Part shown: in pieces, positions 8,975 through 18,038 of the stretch
How the letters are laid out: every line of letters starts with the position of its first letter
Numbering within the stretch: the stretch's first letter is position 1
NCBI RefSeq assembly: GCF_000526935.1
Contig: NZ_JAHA01000019.1
Location: 744,001 to 808,000 of the forward strand
Source of the DNA: Butyrivibrio sp. FCS014
GTDB lineage: Bacteria; Bacillota; Clostridia; Lachnospirales; Lachnospiraceae
Length of the DNA: 64,000 bases
Direction: 5' to 3'
Notes under the pieces: model-generated
The model's database searches: none
The model's input: only the letters and a program-made list of their open reading frames with translations
What the model was told of the DNA's origin: nothing
Program-made: the position numbers and the translations under genes

Positions 8975-11473
8975 TTATGATTTTCCGGGTTTTTTACCGG
9001 TATTTTCTCCAAGTTTTTCGCTCCAGAACTGGGATACAGCAGTTTTGACCGTATCGGTCGAAATTCGTCTGCAATCTCTCCATTCTCTGGGGAAAAGAGA
9101 CCTGTAACCCGCCTGGGTAAAGCGATCGTCAAGAAGTGCAGCCACTCCCAGATCGTCCTCGGTCCTTATTACCCTTCCCGCAGCCTGAAGCACCTTGTTC
9201 ATTCCGGGGAATCTGTATGCATAATCAAATCCATCCACGCCTGTATCATCAAAATAAGCCCTGAGTATCTCCCTTTCATTGCACACCTGAGGTACTCCCG
9301 GTCCTACAACGATAACTCCTATAAGGCTGTCGTTCTTTAGGTCGATTCCCTCGCTGAATATTCCGCCCATAACGCAGAATCCGATAACGCTCTTGTCTTC
9401 CACCACTTCCACATCCATATTGATGATCTTTGAAAGGTCAAGATCGTTTCCGGAGCTGAATCGGCTGAGGAAATTCTCCCTGTCCTCCTCGGTCATGTAG
9501 CTGTTCTGGGCAAGGACGGTTACCTTATCTGAGTCGTTAAATTCTGCCTCATACACATCAAGGACCTCCTCAAGGAACTGATGGGAAGGGAAGAATACCA
9601 GGTAATTTCCGGCTCTTGCGCTTACGATCTTGTCGATATATCCCGCCACATTCAGGTATTGCTTCTCATCTCTTTTTGAATACCTGCTGGTAACATCGGT
9701 TCCTATAAAGATTCCCAGTCTTGTGGGATCAAAAATGGATTTGGCATATATCTCAAAGTCCTCATTGTCCCCTCCAAGGAGCTTCTTATAATACTGGATC
9801 GGAAGGATCGTTGCCGAAAACAGTATTGTCGATATGCCTCTGGCCATGCAGGCCGCAAGGTTCCTTGACGGATCCACGCAGAACAGTCGGACCAGAAAGC
9901 TTCCGTCATCGGCATATTCGCCGTAGGTCACGTAATGGTCATCCGCCATGTCATATATGACAAGGAATCTGTGGACATCAAAATAAAACTGCAGTATCTC
10001 TTCCCTGCAGGGCCCTTCATTATGGTCCTCCAGATATTCCGAGATCACGGCTGAGAGCCTGTCCATGGCAGTTACAAGCTTCTCTATGGAGTCATATACC
10101 TCCATATCATCACAGCCGCGCTTAAGCTCCAGCATTGCGTTATTGCACTTATCAAGATGTGCCGCGATCCTGGGGTGGAACTCCTTAACCGTCTTTTTAA
10201 GCTCCAAGAAGCTCTCCTTACGGATCGTCGCACTGTACATGTCCCTTCCACGGTCCACAAGGTTATGGGCCTCATCCACAAGGAAGATATAATCTCTGCC
10301 CGTTCCTCCGTCCCCGAAGAAGCGCCTTAAATACACGAAGGGGTCAAAGACATAGTTATAGTCGCAGATAACCGCATCCGCCCAAAGGCTCATGTCCAGC
10401 GACATCTCAAAGGGGCACACCCGGTGCTTCTGCGCATACTCCACCACTTTGTCCCGGTCAAAAGAGTCTTCATGAGTCAGAAGGTCGAATATGGCGTCAT
10501 TGATCCTGTCGTAGTGGCCTTTTGCGTAGGGACAGGCCACAGGATTGCACTTCCTTGTCTCCTCATCGATGAAGCAGACCTTGTCCTTGGCGGTTATGGT
10601 AACCGTCTTCATCTTCAGATTCTCTTTTGCCCGTAAAATATCAAAAGCCTCCTCAGCCACTGTTCTGGCTATGGTCTTGGCTGTCAGGTAAAAGATCTTG
10701 CTTGTCTTGCCCTCTCCCATGGCCTTTACTGCGGGAAAAACCGTCGTAATGGTCTTGCCTGTACCTGTGGGAGCCTCAAGGAACAGTTTCTTCTTATGTA
10801 TAAAGGTCCTGTAAACTGCTGCCGCCAGCTCTTTTTGCCCCTCCCTGTAAGAGAACGGGAACTGCACCTTCTTGATGGAGTCGGTTCTTGTAAGGGCCCA
10901 GTTGTACTCAAAGTCGGCCCATTTCCTGTATTTCTCCAGAAGGTCCCCAAACCAGCCCACAATCTCGTCGTAGGTGAGGGTCTGGTCAAAATATCTCTTT
11001 TCCTCGGTATCCATGTTGCAGTAAGTTATGCGGATGTCAACCTCGGGATAATGCCTGTCAATAAGGTACATGGCCCCGTAGCACTTGGCCTGGGCAAGGT
11101 GTACCTCCACGGGCTCTTTCATCTTGGCAAGTTCCCTGTAAGTCCCTTTGATCTCGTCTATCATGGGTGCGTATCTGGTCCCGGGCAAAAAAGAATTCTG
11201 CTGCACTTCAAGGCTTGTATGGCTCTCATTCATGTGCTTGTCCAGGATTCCGTCCGCTCTGCCCTCTATGGTAAGGTCGTAGTTCTCATAGGATTTGGTA
11301 TAGCTTAGCGGGTATTCAGCGTGATAATCCGGTCCCATGCTCTTTTGGATCATGCGGTGGATCCTGCCGCCCTCCTGCATTGCATCGGGGCCACCCTGAT
11401 GTATTCTGTTATCAATGTCTCCTGACCTTAAAATGAACTCCACAAGGCCACGGACTGACAGTTTAATTTCCAT
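8975..11473 (-). CDS. XPD/DinG-like Fe-S helicase with N-terminal PD-(D/E)XK nuclease domain
   Basis: An 832-residue superfamily 2 helicase. Motif I is APTGTGKT (234-241) and motif II is DEAH (400-403). Between them lie four cysteines (C300, C309, C314, C353) spaced like the iron-sulphur cluster of XPD and DinG. The C-terminal helicase motif VLQAAGRVIRTEDD is clear. Ahead of the helicase, residues 1-150 resemble a RecB/Cas4-like nuclease: EGRADGI (D74), IDEIK (D106...K109) and QAKCY (Q128, Y132) fit the D...(D/E)xK...QxxxY pattern. Such proteins unwind, and may trim, DNA during repair. The exact pathway is not known from sequence. Start ATG at 11473 follows TTGGAGAAACT. The upstream neighbour is the HPr-like gene, separated by its terminator. 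Confidence 0.88.
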   Translation of the reverse strand: MEIKLSVRGLVEFILRSGDIDNRIHQGGPDAMQEGGRIHRMIQKSMGPDYHAEYPLSYTKSYENYDLTIEGRADGILDKHMNESHTSLEVQQNSFLPGTRYAPMIDEIKGTYRELAKMKEPVEVHLAQAKCYGAMYLIDRHYPEVDIRITYCNMDTEEKRYFDQTLTYDEIVGWFGDLLEKYRKWADFEYNWALTRTDSIKKVQFPFSYREGQKELAAAVYRTFIHKKKLFLEAPTGTGKTITTVFPAVKAMGEGKTSKIFYLTAKTIARTVAEEAFDILRAKENLKMKTVTITAKDKVCFIDEETRKCNPVACPYAKGHYDRINDAIFDLLTHEDSFDRDKVVEYAQKHRVCPFEMSLDMSLWADAVICDYNYVFDPFVYLRRFFGDGGTGRDYIFLVDEAHNLVDRGRDMYSATIRKESFLELKKTVKEFHPRIAAHLDKCNNAMLELKRGCDDMEVYDSIEKLVTAMDRLSAVISEYLEDHNEGPCREEILQFYFDVHRFLVIYDMADDHYVTYGEYADDGSFLVRLFCVDPSRNLAACMARGISTILFSATILPIQYYKKLLGGDNEDFEIYAKSIFDPTRLGIFIGTDVTSRYSKRDEKQYLNVAGYIDKIVSARAGNYLVFFPSHQFLEEVLDVYEAEFNDSDKVTVLAQNSYMTEEDRENFLSRFSSGNDLDLSKIINMDVEVVEDKSVIGFCVMGGIFSEGIDLKNDSLIGVIVVGPGVPQVCNEREILRAYFDDTGVDGFDYAYRFPGMNKVLQAAGRVIRTEDDLGVAALLDDRFTQAGYRSLFPREWRDCRRISTDTVKTAVSQFWSEKLGENTGKKPGKS

Positions 11474-11509
11474 AGTTTCTCCAAGCAGCGTACTAAAGTG
11501 TGTAAAAAA

Positions 11510-11538
11510 GACTCCCTATGATTATATCATAGAGAGCC
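11510..11538 (-). terminator. Intrinsic terminator of the HPr-like gene
   Basis: A 13-bp stem with G-U pairs (arms 11510-11522 and 11526-11538) and a 3-nt loop is followed on the minus strand by six T residues (11504-11509). It lies 27 bp after the HPr-like stop. Confidence 0.8.
11521..11529 (-). promoter_or_regulatory. Possible extended -10 element inside the terminator hairpin
   Basis: On the minus strand TGATATAAT, an extended -10, sits in the loop region of the terminator, 48 bp upstream of the helicase ATG. A TTGACA is present but only 14 bp away, so the -35 is not properly spaced. The helicase otherwise has no promoter between the terminator and its start. Confidence 0.35.
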
Positions 11539-11565
11539 TTTGTCAATTCATCTCATTATATTGTA

Positions 11566-11805
11566 TCAGCCTGCTACCTGAATTCCCTCAAGGTACTGCT
11601 CGAAGTTCTTGTCATAGCCGCTGTATTCTACTGTAAGCTGTCTGGTCAGATCCAGTCCGAATACGCCCAGGATTGACTTGGCATCAACAACATACCTGTT
11701 ATAGTATATATCAACGTCAAAATCACATTTTGTAGCAGCATTTACGAAGCTCTCGACCTGATTGGGATTCAGCTTAATATGCTTTTTGATAATGTTTCCT
11801 AACAT
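11566..11805 (-). CDS. HPr-like protein lacking the active-site histidine
   Basis: The 79-residue protein aligns end to end with HPr, the PTS phosphocarrier. The segment LNPNQVESFVNAA (12-24) takes the place of the conserved GLHARPASVxVxAA, so the phosphorylatable His15 is replaced by asparagine (N13) and the following Arg by N15. The regulatory serine region is kept: DAKSILGV puts S44 at the position of Ser46, the HPr kinase target. This is the pattern of Crh in Bacillus, which cannot carry phosphate to sugars but acts as a CcpA co-repressor. The equivalence is inference, because Crh has Gln at this site. The ATG at 11805 follows GAGGAG. A palindromic LacI/CcpA-like operator lies 49-64 bp upstream, which is apt for a gene in carbon control. 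Confidence 0.85.
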   Translation of the reverse strand: MLGNIIKKHIKLNPNQVESFVNAATKCDFDVDIYYNRYVVDAKSILGVFGLDLTRQLTVEYSGYDKNFEQYLEGIQVAG

Positions 11806-11853
11806 AATATAACTCCTCTAACCTAAATAAAAAAATAAATAGTACCGGTAAAC

Positions 11854-11869
11854 ACGAAAACGTTTTCGT
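11854..11869. promoter_or_regulatory. 16-bp palindromic LacI/CcpA-type operator
   Basis: ACGAAAACGTTTTCGT is a perfect 16-bp palindrome with the central CG typical of LacI-family operators. It resembles a cre site except that C/G replaces T/A at the outer TG/CA positions. It lies between the divergent HPr-like gene (49 bp upstream of its ATG) and asnA (about 150 bp upstream), so it could act on either. Confidence 0.65.
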
Positions 11870-11959
11870 ATTTGAATAATATAATCTAATTATGTGTCTA
11901 TTTTGTGAAAAAGTAAGGTAGAAAATGTGATAAAGAGGTATCATTTTTTCCTTGCAATA

Positions 11960-11987
11960 TTGGCGAAAAAGTAATTAAATGTAGAAT
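11960..11987 (+). promoter_or_regulatory. Probable promoter of asnA-hflX
   Basis: TTGGCG and TAGAAT are separated by 16 bp, with the -10 32 bp ahead of the asnA ATG. Spacing is slightly short, so this is a moderate call. Confidence 0.5.
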
Positions 11988-12018
11988 AGAATATTTTTAA
12001 AGGAAAGTGGCTTATTAT

Positions 12019-13029
12019 ATGGAAAATCTCAAGATACCCAAGAACTACAAATCGGCTCTTGACCTCCACGACACACAGGTCGGAATCAAGACCGTCAAGG
12101 ACTTCTTCCAGGGAATGCTGTCCACAAGGCTTAATCTCCAGCGTGTGACCGCTCCTTTGTTTGTAACTCCCGAGTCAGGACTTAACGACAACTTAAACGG
12201 TGTGGAGAGGCCTGTTTCTTTTGACATTCTCAATGAGAACGAGCGCCCTGCCGAAGTTGTACACTCTCTTGCAAAATGGAAGAGATACGCCCTCAAGAAA
12301 TACGGCTTCAATGTCGGCGAAGGTCTTTATACCGATATGAACGCCATCCGCAGGGATGAAGTTCCCGACAATATCCATTCGATCTTTGTTGATCAGTGGG
12401 ACTGGGAAAAGGTCATCAACAAGGAAGATCGAAACGTTGATTTCCTCAAGGAGACCGTCAAGAACGTCTACAAGGCACTTCGTAAGACAGAGAAATTTCT
12501 GTCCATTCAGTACGATTATATAGAAGAGATCCTTCCCGATGAGATCTTTTTTATCACAACACAGGAACTCGAGGATATGTTCCCCGACAACACTCCCAAG
12601 GAGAGAGAGTATTTCATCTCCAAAGCCAAGGGCGCTGTATGCATCATGCAGATCGGAGACCTCCTTGCATCAGGTGATAAGCACGACGGAAGAGCTCCCG
12701 ACTATGATGACTGGCAGCTCAATGCCGACATAATCGTATACTACCCGGTTCTCGATATCGCTCTGGAGCTTTCCAGCATGGGAATCCGTGTAGATGAGGA
12801 GTCACTTAAGACTCAGCTTGAAAAGGCAGGCTGCACCGAAAGAGCAGAGCTTCCTTTCCAGAAGGCTATTTTAAACAAGGAACTGCCCTACACCATCGGC
12901 GGTGGAATCGGACAGTCCAGGATATGTATGTTCTTCCTCAGAAAAGCCCACATCGGCGAGGTTCAGTGTTCCATCTGGCCCGAGGATATGGTTGAGGAAG
13001 CTGTAAAGAACGGAATTCAGATACTTTAA
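12019..13029 (+). CDS. asnA: Aspartate-ammonia ligase (asparagine synthetase A)
   Basis: The enzyme makes asparagine from aspartate, ammonia and ATP in the cytoplasm. The 336-residue protein carries the AsnA signature blocks in order: VVHSLAKWKRYALKKYGF, GEGLYTDMNAIRRDE, HSIFVDQWDWEKVI, HDGRAPDYDDWQLN, ELSSMGIRVDEESLK and TIGGGIGQSRICMF. The fold is related to class II aminoacyl-tRNA synthetases. I choose the ATG at 12019, with AAAGGAAAG 11 bp upstream; a GTG at 12007 lies directly on that ribosome binding site and is unlikely to be used. The stop TAA overlaps the ATG of hflX by one base, so the two genes form an operon. No T-box was recognised in the short leader. Confidence 0.97.
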   Translation: MENLKIPKNYKSALDLHDTQVGIKTVKDFFQGMLSTRLNLQRVTAPLFVTPESGLNDNLNGVERPVSFDILNENERPAEVVHSLAKWKRYALKKYGFNVGEGLYTDMNAIRRDEVPDNIHSIFVDQWDWEKVINKEDRNVDFLKETVKNVYKALRKTEKFLSIQYDYIEEILPDEIFFITTQELEDMFPDNTPKEREYFISKAKGAVCIMQIGDLLASGDKHDGRAPDYDDWQLNADIIVYYPVLDIALELSSMGIRVDEESLKTQLEKAGCTERAELPFQKAILNKELPYTIGGGIGQSRICMFFLRKAHIGEVQCSIWPEDMVEEAVKNGIQIL

Positions 13030-14357
13030 TGAAAAACACAATCTACGAAAACATTGAAACCATAGCCCCCATCAGAGCACTTCTGGTGGGGCTTAATATT
13101 GGGACGGATGATGCCGAATTCGAAAGGTCCATGGACGAACTCAAGGAGCTTGTTAAGGCTCTGGATCTTGAAGTAGGTCTTACCGTCACCCAGTCTCTTG
13201 ATACTCCCGACCGCAGCACCTATATCGGCAGCGGTAAGGTCGAGGAGATCAGGGCATCCCTTGATATGTTCGATATCAGCATCGTGATCTTCAACGACAG
13301 CCTTTCCCCCATGCAGGTGAGAAACCTTGAAAAAGCCCTGGATACCGAGGTTTTGGACAGAACAGGACTTATACTGCAGATATTTGCAAGGCGTGCCCAT
13401 ACCAGGGAATCAAGGCTCCAGGTAGAATATGCCCAGCTTCAGTACATGCTGCCAAGACTTGCCCACATGAGGACTTCTCTTTCCCGGCAGGGCGGCGGCA
13501 GCGGTCGTCTTTCCAACAAGGGTTCCGGTGAGAAGCAGCTTGAGCTTGACAGAAGACGCATTGAGCATCGCATGGCAGAGCTTCGAAGAGAACTTGAACA
13601 GGTCGAGAGGGAGCGCGGAACCCAGCGTTCAAGAAGGCTTTCTTCCGGGATTGGAAGGGTCTCACTTGTTGGATATACCAATGCCGGCAAGTCCACCATC
13701 ATGAACAGTCTCCTAAAGCTTTACGGCTCCGATGATTCCGAGAACAAGATGGTTTTGGAGAAGGATATGCTTTTTGCCACCCTTGATACCACGGTGCGAA
13801 AGATTACTCCTCCCGGATCAAGACCCTTTGTAATATCAGACACGGTTGGATTTATCAGCAATCTCCCACACACTCTGGTCAAGGCCTTCAGATCCACCCT
13901 TGAAGAAGCCAAGTACGCGGATATACTGCTTGAAGTCATCGATTTCTCCGATCCCGAATACCGCCATCACATGGAGGTCACCAAGGAAACCCTGGTTGAG
14001 ATCGGCGCCGGTGATATCCCCGTGATCTACGTATTCAATAAATCAGACCTTCTGCAGAAGGAACAGATGGAATCCGGCCAGCTGGTAATGGAAGTGCCCA
14101 GGTCCCTGGACGATAGGATCTACATCTGCGCCAAGGCCGATGACAGCATGGACGCCCTGGTGGAACTCATAGAAAAAAGCCTCTCCGGCGGTGAAACCGT
14201 GGAGAAGCTCCTTCTGCCCTACTCCCAGGGCGCCATATACAGTTCTCTCGGGGATAAAAAAGCCATTATTTCCACCGAATATCTGCCTGAGGGAATTCTT
14301 GTTGAAGCAAGGCTGTCTAAGGCCGAGCTCGCGAAATACGAGGAATATTTGAATTGA
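13029..14357 (+). CDS. hflX: GTPase HflX
   Basis: A 442-residue ribosome-associated GTPase that binds stalled or inactive 50S/70S ribosomes and splits them under stress. The N-terminal HflX domain is recognisable (TYIGSGKVEEI near 64-74). A glycine-rich linker and coiled coil around 150-200 are followed by the G domain: P-loop GYTNAGKST (215-223), the G3 motif DTVGFISNLPHTLV, and NKSD as G4. Length fits the family. The start ATG overlaps the asnA TAA (TAATG), implying translational coupling with asparagine synthesis; I know of no functional reason for this pairing. A strong hairpin terminator follows 75 bp downstream. Confidence 0.96.
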   Translation: MKNTIYENIETIAPIRALLVGLNIGTDDAEFERSMDELKELVKALDLEVGLTVTQSLDTPDRSTYIGSGKVEEIRASLDMFDISIVIFNDSLSPMQVRNLEKALDTEVLDRTGLILQIFARRAHTRESRLQVEYAQLQYMLPRLAHMRTSLSRQGGGSGRLSNKGSGEKQLELDRRRIEHRMAELRRELEQVERERGTQRSRRLSSGIGRVSLVGYTNAGKSTIMNSLLKLYGSDDSENKMVLEKDMLFATLDTTVRKITPPGSRPFVISDTVGFISNLPHTLVKAFRSTLEEAKYADILLEVIDFSDPEYRHHMEVTKETLVEIGAGDIPVIYVFNKSDLLQKEQMESGQLVMEVPRSLDDRIYICAKADDSMDALVELIEKSLSGGETVEKLLLPYSQGAIYSSLGDKKAIISTEYLPEGILVEARLSKAELAKYEEYLN

Positions 14358-14431
14358 TGGTTCTGCGATGGCGTGAGACAATTTCACACTTATAAAGTCC
14401 TCGGTCCGCCTCAATATTGCCATATAGATAA

Positions 14432-14467
14432 TTTCGGCGGAGAAACCCTATCGTTTCTCCGCCGAAA
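14432..14467. terminator. Hairpin terminator between convergent hflX and clpB
   Basis: A perfect 15-bp stem (14432-14446 pairs with 14453-14467, TTTCGGCGGAGAAAC and its complement) has a 6-nt loop. It lies between convergent genes and probably works for hflX and perhaps both directions, though only a short T-rich tail follows. Confidence 0.7.
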
Positions 14468-14513
14468 ACTATATTTTTATCAATTTGAGGCCGGAACCAT
14501 GAATAGCCTCGCT

Positions 14514-14575
14514 CGGATAAAGGTCACGGCAGCTAATTCCAGCCGATAATCCCAGCCAATACCCTCCTTTATCCG
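14514..14575 (-). other. Structured RNA-like element at the clpB 3' end
   Basis: CGGATAAAGG (14514-14523) is perfectly complementary to CCTTTATCCG (14566-14575), which spans the clpB stop codon. Inside, GGCTGG occurs twice, and a smaller stem CGGC...GCCG can form. A long closed stem enclosing sub-hairpins right at the stop may be a terminator variant or mRNA-stabilising structure. Confidence 0.45.
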
Positions 14576-17163
14576 GATACAGCCCGTGCGGTGAGCTCGC
14601 CGCCGGCAGCATCAAATTCTATCACGTCTCCGGGCTTTACCCTGTCTTCCAGGATAAGCCTTGCAGACATGGTCTCCACATGCTTCTGGACAAATCTCTT
14701 AAGGGGCCTTGCACCGTAAATCGGATCGTAAGCATTGTCTATAACATAGTTTCTTGCAGCCTCTGTGAGCCTTACGCTGATCTCACGGTCCGCAAGACGC
14801 TTATTGAGATCATCAACAATAAGTCCGATGATATTTCCGATATTGTCCTTTGTAAGAGGCTTGAACATGATGATCTCGTCCAGTCTGTTAAGGAACTCAG
14901 GCCTGAAGTGGTCCTTGAGCTCATCCATGACTTCATTTTCCGCATTCTCATCTATGGTGCCGTCATCTCTGATGCCATCAAGAAGGTTCTGGGCTCCGAT
15001 ATTGGAGGTCATGATAAGGATTGTATTCTTGAAGTCCACAGTCCTTCCCTGGGAATCCGTTACTCGTCCGTCATCCAGTACCTGAAGAAGTACATTGAAC
15101 ACATCAGGGTGAGCCTTTTCTATCTCATCGAAAAGAACTACCGCATAAGGTTTACGTCTTACGGCTTCCGTAAGCTGTCCACCCTCTTCATAGCCAACGT
15201 ATCCGGGAGGTGCTCCGATGAGCCTGGAGACGCTGAATTTCTCCATATATTCGCTCATGTCGATACGAACCATATTGTTCTCATCGTCAAACAGGGATTG
15301 GGCAAGAGTTTTGGCAAGTTCCGTCTTACCTACACCTGTAGGGCCAAGGAACAGGAATGAACCGATAGGCTTACCGGGATCCTTGATACCTGCCTTAGAT
15401 CTCATGATAGCCTCGGAAACCTTGGATACAGCATCATCCTGGCCTATTACCCTAAGATGAAGCTCATCCTCAAGATGAAGAGTCTTGTTCCTCTCGCTCT
15501 CAGTAAGCTTATTTACGGGAATTCCGGTCCATCTGCTGATGATACCGGCAATCTCTTCGTCCGATACTCTCTCGTGTACCAGAGTGCCGTCTCCCTCTTT
15601 GTCCCTAGCAGCTTCTTCAGCTTCTTCAAGCTGTTTCTTAAGGGCAGGGAGCTTGCCGTACTGCAGCTCTCCGGCCTTTTCATAGTCGCCGTCTCTCTGG
15701 GCAATGGCTATCTCGGAATTTATGGTATCTATCTGTTCTCTCATGGCTGCAAGTTTATCCACAGCCTCTTTTTCATTGGACCACTGAGCCTTGCGGGCAT
15801 CAAAATCCTCCTTGAGATCTGCAAGCTCTTTCTGAAGGTTGGCAAGACGCTCCTTGCTAAGAGAATCGTCCTCCTTCTTAAGAGCCGCCTCCTCTATCTG
15901 CATCTGCATGATCTTACGGTTCAGCTCATCCAGCTCTGCAGGCATGGAATCCATCTCGGTCTTGATAAGGGCGCAAGCCTCATCTACAAGGTCGATGGCC
16001 TTATCCGGAAGGAACCTGTCGGATATATACCTGTTTGAAAGAACCGCAGCACTTACAAGGGCACTGTCCATGATCTTAACACCATGGAATACCTCGTATC
16101 TCTCCTTGAGGCCACGAAGGATACTGATGGTATCCTCAACAGTGGGCTCATCCACCATAACAGGCTGGAAACGTCTCTCCAGAGCCGCATCCTTCTCAAT
16201 GTACTTCCTGTACTCATTAAGAGTTGTGGCGCCGATACAGTGGAGCTCACCCCTTGCAAGCATAGGCTTTAGCATATTGCCTGCGTCCATGGCACCATCA
16301 GTTTTGCCGGCACCGACAATAAGGTGCAGCTCATCGATAAAGAGGATGATCTCGCCGTCGGACCCCTTAACGTCCTCAAGAACAGCTTTCAGTCTTTCTT
16401 CAAACTCGCCTCTGTACTTGGCTCCCGCAACCAGAGCTCCCATATCAAGAGAAAATATCTTCTTATCCTTAAGGGCTGTGGGAACATCTCCGCTGGCAAT
16501 ACGCTGGGCCAGTGCCTCTACAACGGCAGTTTTGCCGACACCGGGCTCGCCGATAAGAACAGGATTGTTCTTGGTCTTCCTGGACAGGATTCTGATAACG
16601 TTACGGATCTCGGTATCCCTTCCGATTACAGGATCAAGCTTCTGACGCTTAGCCTTCTCCACCAGCTCTGTTCCGTATTTGTTGAGGGTATCATAGGTAG
16701 CCTCGGGATTGTCCGTAGTTACATTCCTGTTGCCTCGAACCTCGGAAAGCACCTGAAGGAAACGGTTCCTGTCAATGCCAAAAGAGCTGAGAATCTCCTT
16801 GACCTCTCTGTTGGGATGACGGATCACGCCAAGAAGCAGATGCTCCACAGATACATACTCATCTCCAAGAGCCCTGGCCTCATCCTCAGCAGACAGAAGT
16901 GCCTTGTTAAGGTCTGCCCCAAGATACGGCTTACCGCCCTGAACCTTGGTGCGCTTTCTGATGGCTTCCTCAATCCTGGATAAAAAGACATCGCGATCTA
17001 TGCCCATCTTCTCGATAAGCCTGGCGATAAGACTGTCTTCTATGGTCATGAGGGCATACAGTAGATGCTCCTGTTCAATTTCCTGGTTGCCGTAATCAAC
17101 AGCCACCTTCTCACAGCCGTTGACCGCTTCTATTGATTTCTGGGTAAACTTCTGTATATTCAT
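14569..17163 (-). CDS. clpB: ATP-dependent disaggregase ClpB
   Basis: An 864-residue Hsp100 chaperone that threads aggregated proteins through its hexamer, together with DnaK. It has an N-terminal repeat domain (about 1-145), AAA1 with Walker A GEPGVGKT, a coiled-coil middle domain (about 400-525, rich in K/E/L), and AAA2 with GPTGVGKT and the pore loop GYVGYEEGG. The middle domain and lack of a zinc motif separate ClpB from ClpC or ClpX. The ATG at 17163 has AGGAG 5 bp upstream; a GTG two codons earlier overlaps that site and is rejected. A perfect CIRCE element overlaps the promoter, so HrcA should repress this gene until heat shock. Confidence 0.97.
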   Translation of the reverse strand: MNIQKFTQKSIEAVNGCEKVAVDYGNQEIEQEHLLYALMTIEDSLIARLIEKMGIDRDVFLSRIEEAIRKRTKVQGGKPYLGADLNKALLSAEDEARALGDEYVSVEHLLLGVIRHPNREVKEILSSFGIDRNRFLQVLSEVRGNRNVTTDNPEATYDTLNKYGTELVEKAKRQKLDPVIGRDTEIRNVIRILSRKTKNNPVLIGEPGVGKTAVVEALAQRIASGDVPTALKDKKIFSLDMGALVAGAKYRGEFEERLKAVLEDVKGSDGEIILFIDELHLIVGAGKTDGAMDAGNMLKPMLARGELHCIGATTLNEYRKYIEKDAALERRFQPVMVDEPTVEDTISILRGLKERYEVFHGVKIMDSALVSAAVLSNRYISDRFLPDKAIDLVDEACALIKTEMDSMPAELDELNRKIMQMQIEEAALKKEDDSLSKERLANLQKELADLKEDFDARKAQWSNEKEAVDKLAAMREQIDTINSEIAIAQRDGDYEKAGELQYGKLPALKKQLEEAEEAARDKEGDGTLVHERVSDEEIAGIISRWTGIPVNKLTESERNKTLHLEDELHLRVIGQDDAVSKVSEAIMRSKAGIKDPGKPIGSFLFLGPTGVGKTELAKTLAQSLFDDENNMVRIDMSEYMEKFSVSRLIGAPPGYVGYEEGGQLTEAVRRKPYAVVLFDEIEKAHPDVFNVLLQVLDDGRVTDSQGRTVDFKNTILIMTSNIGAQNLLDGIRDDGTIDENAENEVMDELKDHFRPEFLNRLDEIIMFKPLTKDNIGNIIGLIVDDLNKRLADREISVRLTEAARNYVIDNAYDPIYGARPLKRFVQKHVETMSARLILEDRVKPGDVIEFDAAGGELTARAVSG

Positions 17164-17240
17164 AAACACTCCTCTCCGCAGCCGGAACCTGCATCAAAAC
17201 ATGCAGTCACAGGCTGCCTTGTGTTTGTTGTTCTACTAAA

Positions 17241-17269
17241 TATATAACACCGATTAGCACTCTTGTCAA
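17241..17269 (-). promoter_or_regulatory. Promoter of clpB
   Basis: On the minus strand a consensus TTGACA (17264-17269) and TATATA (17241-17246) are 17 bp apart. The -35 lies inside the CIRCE spacer, so HrcA binding would block RNA polymerase. Confidence 0.85.
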
Positions 17270-17280
17270 TAGAGTGCTAA
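17254..17280. promoter_or_regulatory. CIRCE element (HrcA operator)
   Basis: TTAGCACTC-N9-GAGTGCTAA is a perfect match to the CIRCE consensus. It overlaps the clpB -35, about 90-117 bp upstream of the ATG. Confidence 0.97.
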
Positions 17281-17352
17281 TTATCATCCCGGCGCCAGTG
17301 CCAATGCAGGCCCGGCGCCCCTATATTCCCTATGTTTTCCCCGCACAAAGAA

Positions 17353-17372
17353 GGGACAGCCTCCGCTGTCCC
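17353..17372 (-). terminator. Terminator of engB-DUF308 operon
   Basis: GGGACAGC and GCTGTCCC form an 8-bp stem with a 4-nt loop, followed on the minus strand by TTCTTT, 15 bp after the DUF308 gene stop. Confidence 0.75.
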
Positions 17373-17387
17373 CTCCAATGATCTTAT

Positions 17388-18038
17388 TTATTTCTTGCTG
17401 TCTTCCTCTTCCTCATCCAGTTCCCTGTACTCACCTTCAATATAATCCCCATCAGGGTCTGAATAGGACATCTTGCTGTCCTCATATTCATCCTGGAGTT
17501 TACCGGCCTTTATGGCGCAGAAGGAAGTCCAAAGGTTTGTAACACCGGTAAATATAAGGATGCCGCCGATCAGCTTAATTGTGATTATGTTGGCAGCGTT
17601 TGGATTTGTGATGATGTAAAGTCCGATCAGTATGGTGATCACCGCAAATACTACCGAAACCCACCAGAGTTTAAAGAGCATATATATGGTAAGATATCTG
17701 CAGTGAATCAGGTGAACCAGTCCAATGATCAGCACAAACACGCCGAACATTGTGGGCACAAACTCTGTAAGCGGCCCCGGAACCAGGAAAATCCATCCTC
17801 CGATAACTGCTATGAGAAGTCCGAAGGCGCTCTTCCAGGGGTCTGACACCAGCTTCTCCTTTTTAAAGAAGTATGCCACGAAGAAAACCAGGCCTACCAC
17901 TAATATCAGTACTCCCAAAGCCTTGGCGATAAAAGTGATACTAGCTTCGGGCCAGAAAATAAACAGCGCTCCCACCGCGATCATGGACAGAGACTGGATC
18001 ACATAGTCCATTCTAAGATGCTTAAGTCCGCTTTTCAT
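17388..18038 (-). CDS. DUF308/HdeD-like six-helix membrane protein
   Basis: The 216-residue protein has six hydrophobic segments over about residues 12-175, in paired hairpins with short G/P-rich turns, the pattern of the DUF308 (HdeD-like) family. In enterobacteria HdeD is linked to acid resistance; in Firmicutes the role is unknown. The C-terminal 40 residues are highly acidic and cytoplasmic (many D/E/Y, ending DEEEEDSKK). Its ATG overlaps the engB stop codon (ATGA), so the two are co-translated. A terminator follows 15 bp after the stop. Confidence 0.8.
   Translation of the reverse strand: MKSGLKHLRMDYVIQSLSMIAVGALFIFWPEASITFIAKALGVLILVVGLVFFVAYFFKKEKLVSDPWKSAFGLLIAVIGGWIFLVPGPLTEFVPTMFGVFVLIIGLVHLIHCRYLTIYMLFKLWWVSVVFAVITILIGLYIITNPNAANIITIKLIGGILIFTGVTNLWTSFCAIKAGKLQDEYEDSKMSYSDPDGDYIEGEYRELDEEEEDSKK

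Noticed and set aside
15457-16983. Long plus-strand frames opposite clpB
   Set aside because: They mirror the codon pattern of clpB and have no independent start signals or known motifs.
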